NCBI GenBank assembly: GCA_002491195.1
Contig: DKVL01000005.1
Span: forward strand, 1 to 25,226
Source: Lachnospiraceae bacterium UBA7179
GTDB lineage: Bacteria > Bacillota > Clostridia > Lachnospirales > Lachnospiraceae
Length of the DNA stretch: 25,226 bases
Reading direction: 5' to 3'
This document shows positions 23,774-25,226 of this stretch, one piece after another (within the stretch, counting starts at the first letter, position 1; each line of letters starts with the position of its first letter). The notes under the pieces are model-generated. The model saw nothing but the letters and a program-made list of their open reading frames with translations, was not told the origin of the DNA and searched no databases. Position numbers and translations under genes: made by a program.

Positions 23774-23805
23774 GTTAGTATATTCTAACTTTTATTTGTT
23801 GTCAA
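23774..23805 (-). promoter_or_regulatory. feo operon promoter with overlapping metalloregulator-type palindrome
   Basis: TTGACA (23805-23800), exactly 17 bases and TATACT (23782-23777) on the minus strand is close to the sigma-A consensus. GTTAG-TATATT-CTAAC (23774-23789) is a near-perfect palindrome covering the -10 box. Its outer TTAG-N6-CTAA matches the ends of DtxR/IdeR-type sites (TTAGG-N4-CCTAA), so an iron-dependent repressor of that family is the best guess. This is inference. Confidence 0.7.
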
Positions 23806-23825
23806 CACCCAAATAAATATTTTTC

Positions 23826-23975
23826 ATAATATTTTAGAACAATCCCGGTAAACCAACAATTTACTTACCTTCCTTCCGGTTCTCCCCCGCGTTAATCATA
23901 GTCTCTGCCATAAACAGACGCCCTTTATACTGGCTGTATCTTCCCTATTGCCAAGACGGATCTAGGACTTTCACC
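23826..23975 (-). other. Structured non-coding stretch, faintly like the start of a group II intron
   Basis: No gene fits here. On the minus strand the sequence downstream of the surface-protein hairpin contains GGTGAAAGTCC, GGGAAGATACAGCCAG and GAACCGGAAGG. It also holds a hairpin GGTAAACC/GTTTACC type near 23849-23872. A GTGTGCC-like stretch lies in the preceding hairpin. These recall the 5' part of bacterial group II introns from memory only. No reverse transcriptase or domain V was seen. Confidence 0.25.
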
Positions 23976-24015
23976 CATCAAAAAACGTGCGCCTAATGGC
24001 ACACGTTTTCTGATG
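23976..24015. terminator. Terminator of the surface-protein gene
   Basis: An 18-position stem (23976-23993 with 23998-24015, two mismatches) with a TAAT loop, including AAAACGTG and CACGTTTT. On the minus strand a T6 run lies in the descending arm. It starts 6 bases beyond the stop of the surface-protein gene. Confidence 0.75.
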
Positions 24016-24020
24016 TTCAA

Positions 24021-25226
24021 TTATTTTACATTATAGTTTGCATTTACAAACGGAACCTCAAATGCCATGTATCCGTTTGCTGCTACATTGCTTGTCCTGA
24101 AAGGAATCAGTTCATTTGCAACATCAACAAAATAGAGTGTATTGTCCTGTGCGCCTGTCTGTGCCTTAACAAAGACAGCGATCGCCTGGTTCATATCCGG
24201 AACTGTATTTCGGATCTTTACGGCTGTGCTTCCATCCTTGGCCTTGCTTGAAACAATTCTTATCTCCCCAACTGCATCGGGTGTCAGAAGACTGGCATTT
24301 ATATTGACGATAACACCTTCCTCTGTCACAAAACATACCGTGACATCCTTACCAGCGATTCCCCTTAAAGCGGTTTGGGGAATGATCTCCACACCGTTCA
24401 GCTTCACCCATACAACGGCTTCTGTCCCATCTGTCTTTCCTGCAATCGCTTCATTCACTTCTTTTCCTAAGCTGCTCCATCCCTCTGATTTTCCAATACT
24501 GGGCGCTTTTACTGCCGGCGCTGCAGCGGATGAACCTGACGAAGACGAAGACTTTGACGAAGACGAACTTGATGAAGACGACGAAGACTGATCCGATGAA
24601 TCTGTTCCCGGCTTATCCTCTGTTCCCGGATTGGTAGAAGGCTGATCCGGCGAATCTGTTCCTGGCTTATCCTCTGTTCCCGGATTGGTAGAAGGCTGAT
24701 CCGGTGAGTCTATTCCCGGCTTATCCTCTGTTCCCGGATTGGCGGGATCTCCAGTGTTTGCTGTCTCTGCGAAAATAAATTCGCTGAAGTGCGTGATGGT
24801 AAAACGCACGGTACCTGCTTCCTTGTCCACTTTACATTCAACACGTGCTAACTTTTTGTCAGCCTGCTCGTGCAGGATCACCAGTCTATCCGAATTCAGG
24901 TTATTGGGTATCGGCATGGTTATGGTAATAGGTACCGCTAAATCCTCCGGACTGTTGATCCCTGTTACATCCATTGACAACTGTACCGCATTGCCATACT
25001 CATATCTCCACCAGTCCTTATTATTGCTGATGATATCATTAGCCGGCTCCGGTTTGCGGATATTCATCTGGATCGATGCATTCGCGCTGGCATTCAGCGC
25101 CGCACCTACCATGGAAATCCTGGAAGGCTCTAACGCCACTCCTTCTCCGACATTTGCCGTTTGCGTTGTGATATTCGCTTTCTGCGCATACAGATCATCC
25201 AGTTTCTTTACCTGTGCCTGTGTCTC
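24021..25226 (-). CDS. Repeat-rich probable surface protein, C-terminal part (5' end outside window)
   Basis: The frame stays open to the right edge, so the true start is outside. The visible 401 residues contain a beta-rich region ending TVRFTITHFSEFIFAE, then three 18-residue repeats of the form NPGTEDKPGTDSPDQPST, a run of about 20 Ser residues broken by Lys and Gly, a short Ala/Pro hinge and a C-terminal beta-rich domain. This is the layout of secreted or wall-associated proteins of Clostridia, with the repeat/Ser segment as a flexible, possibly glycosylated spacer. No LPxTG motif or C-terminal membrane helix is present, so any anchor must be N-terminal or non-covalent. A GTG at 25139 is not the start because the frame and composition continue upstream. 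Function unknown. Confidence 0.8.
   Translation of the reverse strand, partial: ETQAQVKKLDDLYAQKANITTQTANVGEGVALEPSRISMVGAALNASANASIQMNIRKPEPANDIISNNKDWWRYEYGNAVQLSMDVTGINSPEDLAVPITITMPIPNNLNSDRLVILHEQADKKLARVECKVDKEAGTVRFTITHFSEFIFAETANTGDPANPGTEDKPGIDSPDQPSTNPGTEDKPGTDSPDQPSTNPGTEDKPGTDSSDQSSSSSSSSSSSKSSSSSGSSAAAPAVKAPSIGKSEGWSSLGKEVNEAIAGKTDGTEAVVWVKLNGVEIIPQTALRGIAGKDVTVCFVTEEGVIVNINASLLTPDAVGEIRIVSSKAKDGSTAVKIRNTVPDMNQAIAVFVKAQTGAQDNTLYFVDVANELIPFRTSNVAANGYMAFEVPFVNANYNVK
24590..24742. repeat. Tandem 54-bp repeat, about three units, in the surface-protein gene
   Basis: Units begin at 24590, 24644 and 24698, and the last is incomplete. They are nearly identical (for example GATCCGGCGAATCTG against GATCCGGTGAGTCTA) and encode the 18-residue Pro/Asp/Thr repeats. 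Near identity at silent positions suggests recent expansion and probable length variation between strains. Confidence 0.85.

Noticed and set aside
24142..24591. Plus-strand frame ending in an Asp/Glu-rich tail
   Set aside because: The acidic tail is just the reverse complement of the poly-Ser codons of the surface protein.
1..25226. CRISPR arrays, rRNA, tRNA, insertion sequences, prophage or toxin-antitoxin genes
   Set aside because: I looked on both strands and saw no regular spacer-repeat array, no cloverleaf or rRNA-like segment, and no transposase, integrase or toxin-like protein.

Overview
The window looks like a chromosomal segment of a gut-type Clostridia bacterium, most likely Lachnospiraceae. 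The reasons are strong AGGAGG-type ribosome binding sites, moderate GC, a feoA-feoA-feoB operon with a tiny Cys-rich FeoB partner, a GPH-type sugar symporter next to a GH2 beta-galactosidase, and several small palindromic intergenic repeats. This assignment is inference from gene content. No rRNA, tRNA, CRISPR array, transposase or prophage gene was seen.

Left part (about 150-6170): a minus-strand five-gene operon reads SCP2 lipid-binding protein, membrane-anchored alpha/beta hydrolase, free-standing NRPS-type condensation protein, acyl carrier protein, AMP-forming acyl ligase. A TetR regulator is encoded divergently. The operon promoter (TTGACC-N18-TAGGAT) carries two near-identical GAC-N5-GTC palindromes 43 bp apart, one on the -35 box and one just after the start of transcription. 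The set looks like a minimal acyl-activation, carrier and condensation cassette that makes or transfers an unidentified acyl product. It is the best candidate here for an undescribed system. Hairpin-forming repeats sit on both sides of the carrier protein gene.

Middle (6177-15100): a lipoprotein with a von Willebrand A domain; a lactose-type module (AraC regulator divergent from lacZ, then a GPH symporter); mutY; and a short remnant that resembles the end of an XRE-type regulator.

Right (15117-20679): a hybrid sensor kinase with two receiver domains, a GNAT acetyltransferase, and a LysR regulator divergent from a MATE efflux pump.

Far right (20676-25226): a ferrous-iron operon (feoA, feoA, feoB, FeoB-associated Cys-rich peptide). 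Its sigma-A-type promoter is overlapped by a TTAG-N6-CTAA palindrome, and a second such box lies before feoB. The window ends inside a repeat-rich, probably surface-exposed protein that continues past the right edge. Between that gene and the feo promoter is about 150 bp of structured non-coding sequence that faintly resembles the start of a group II intron.
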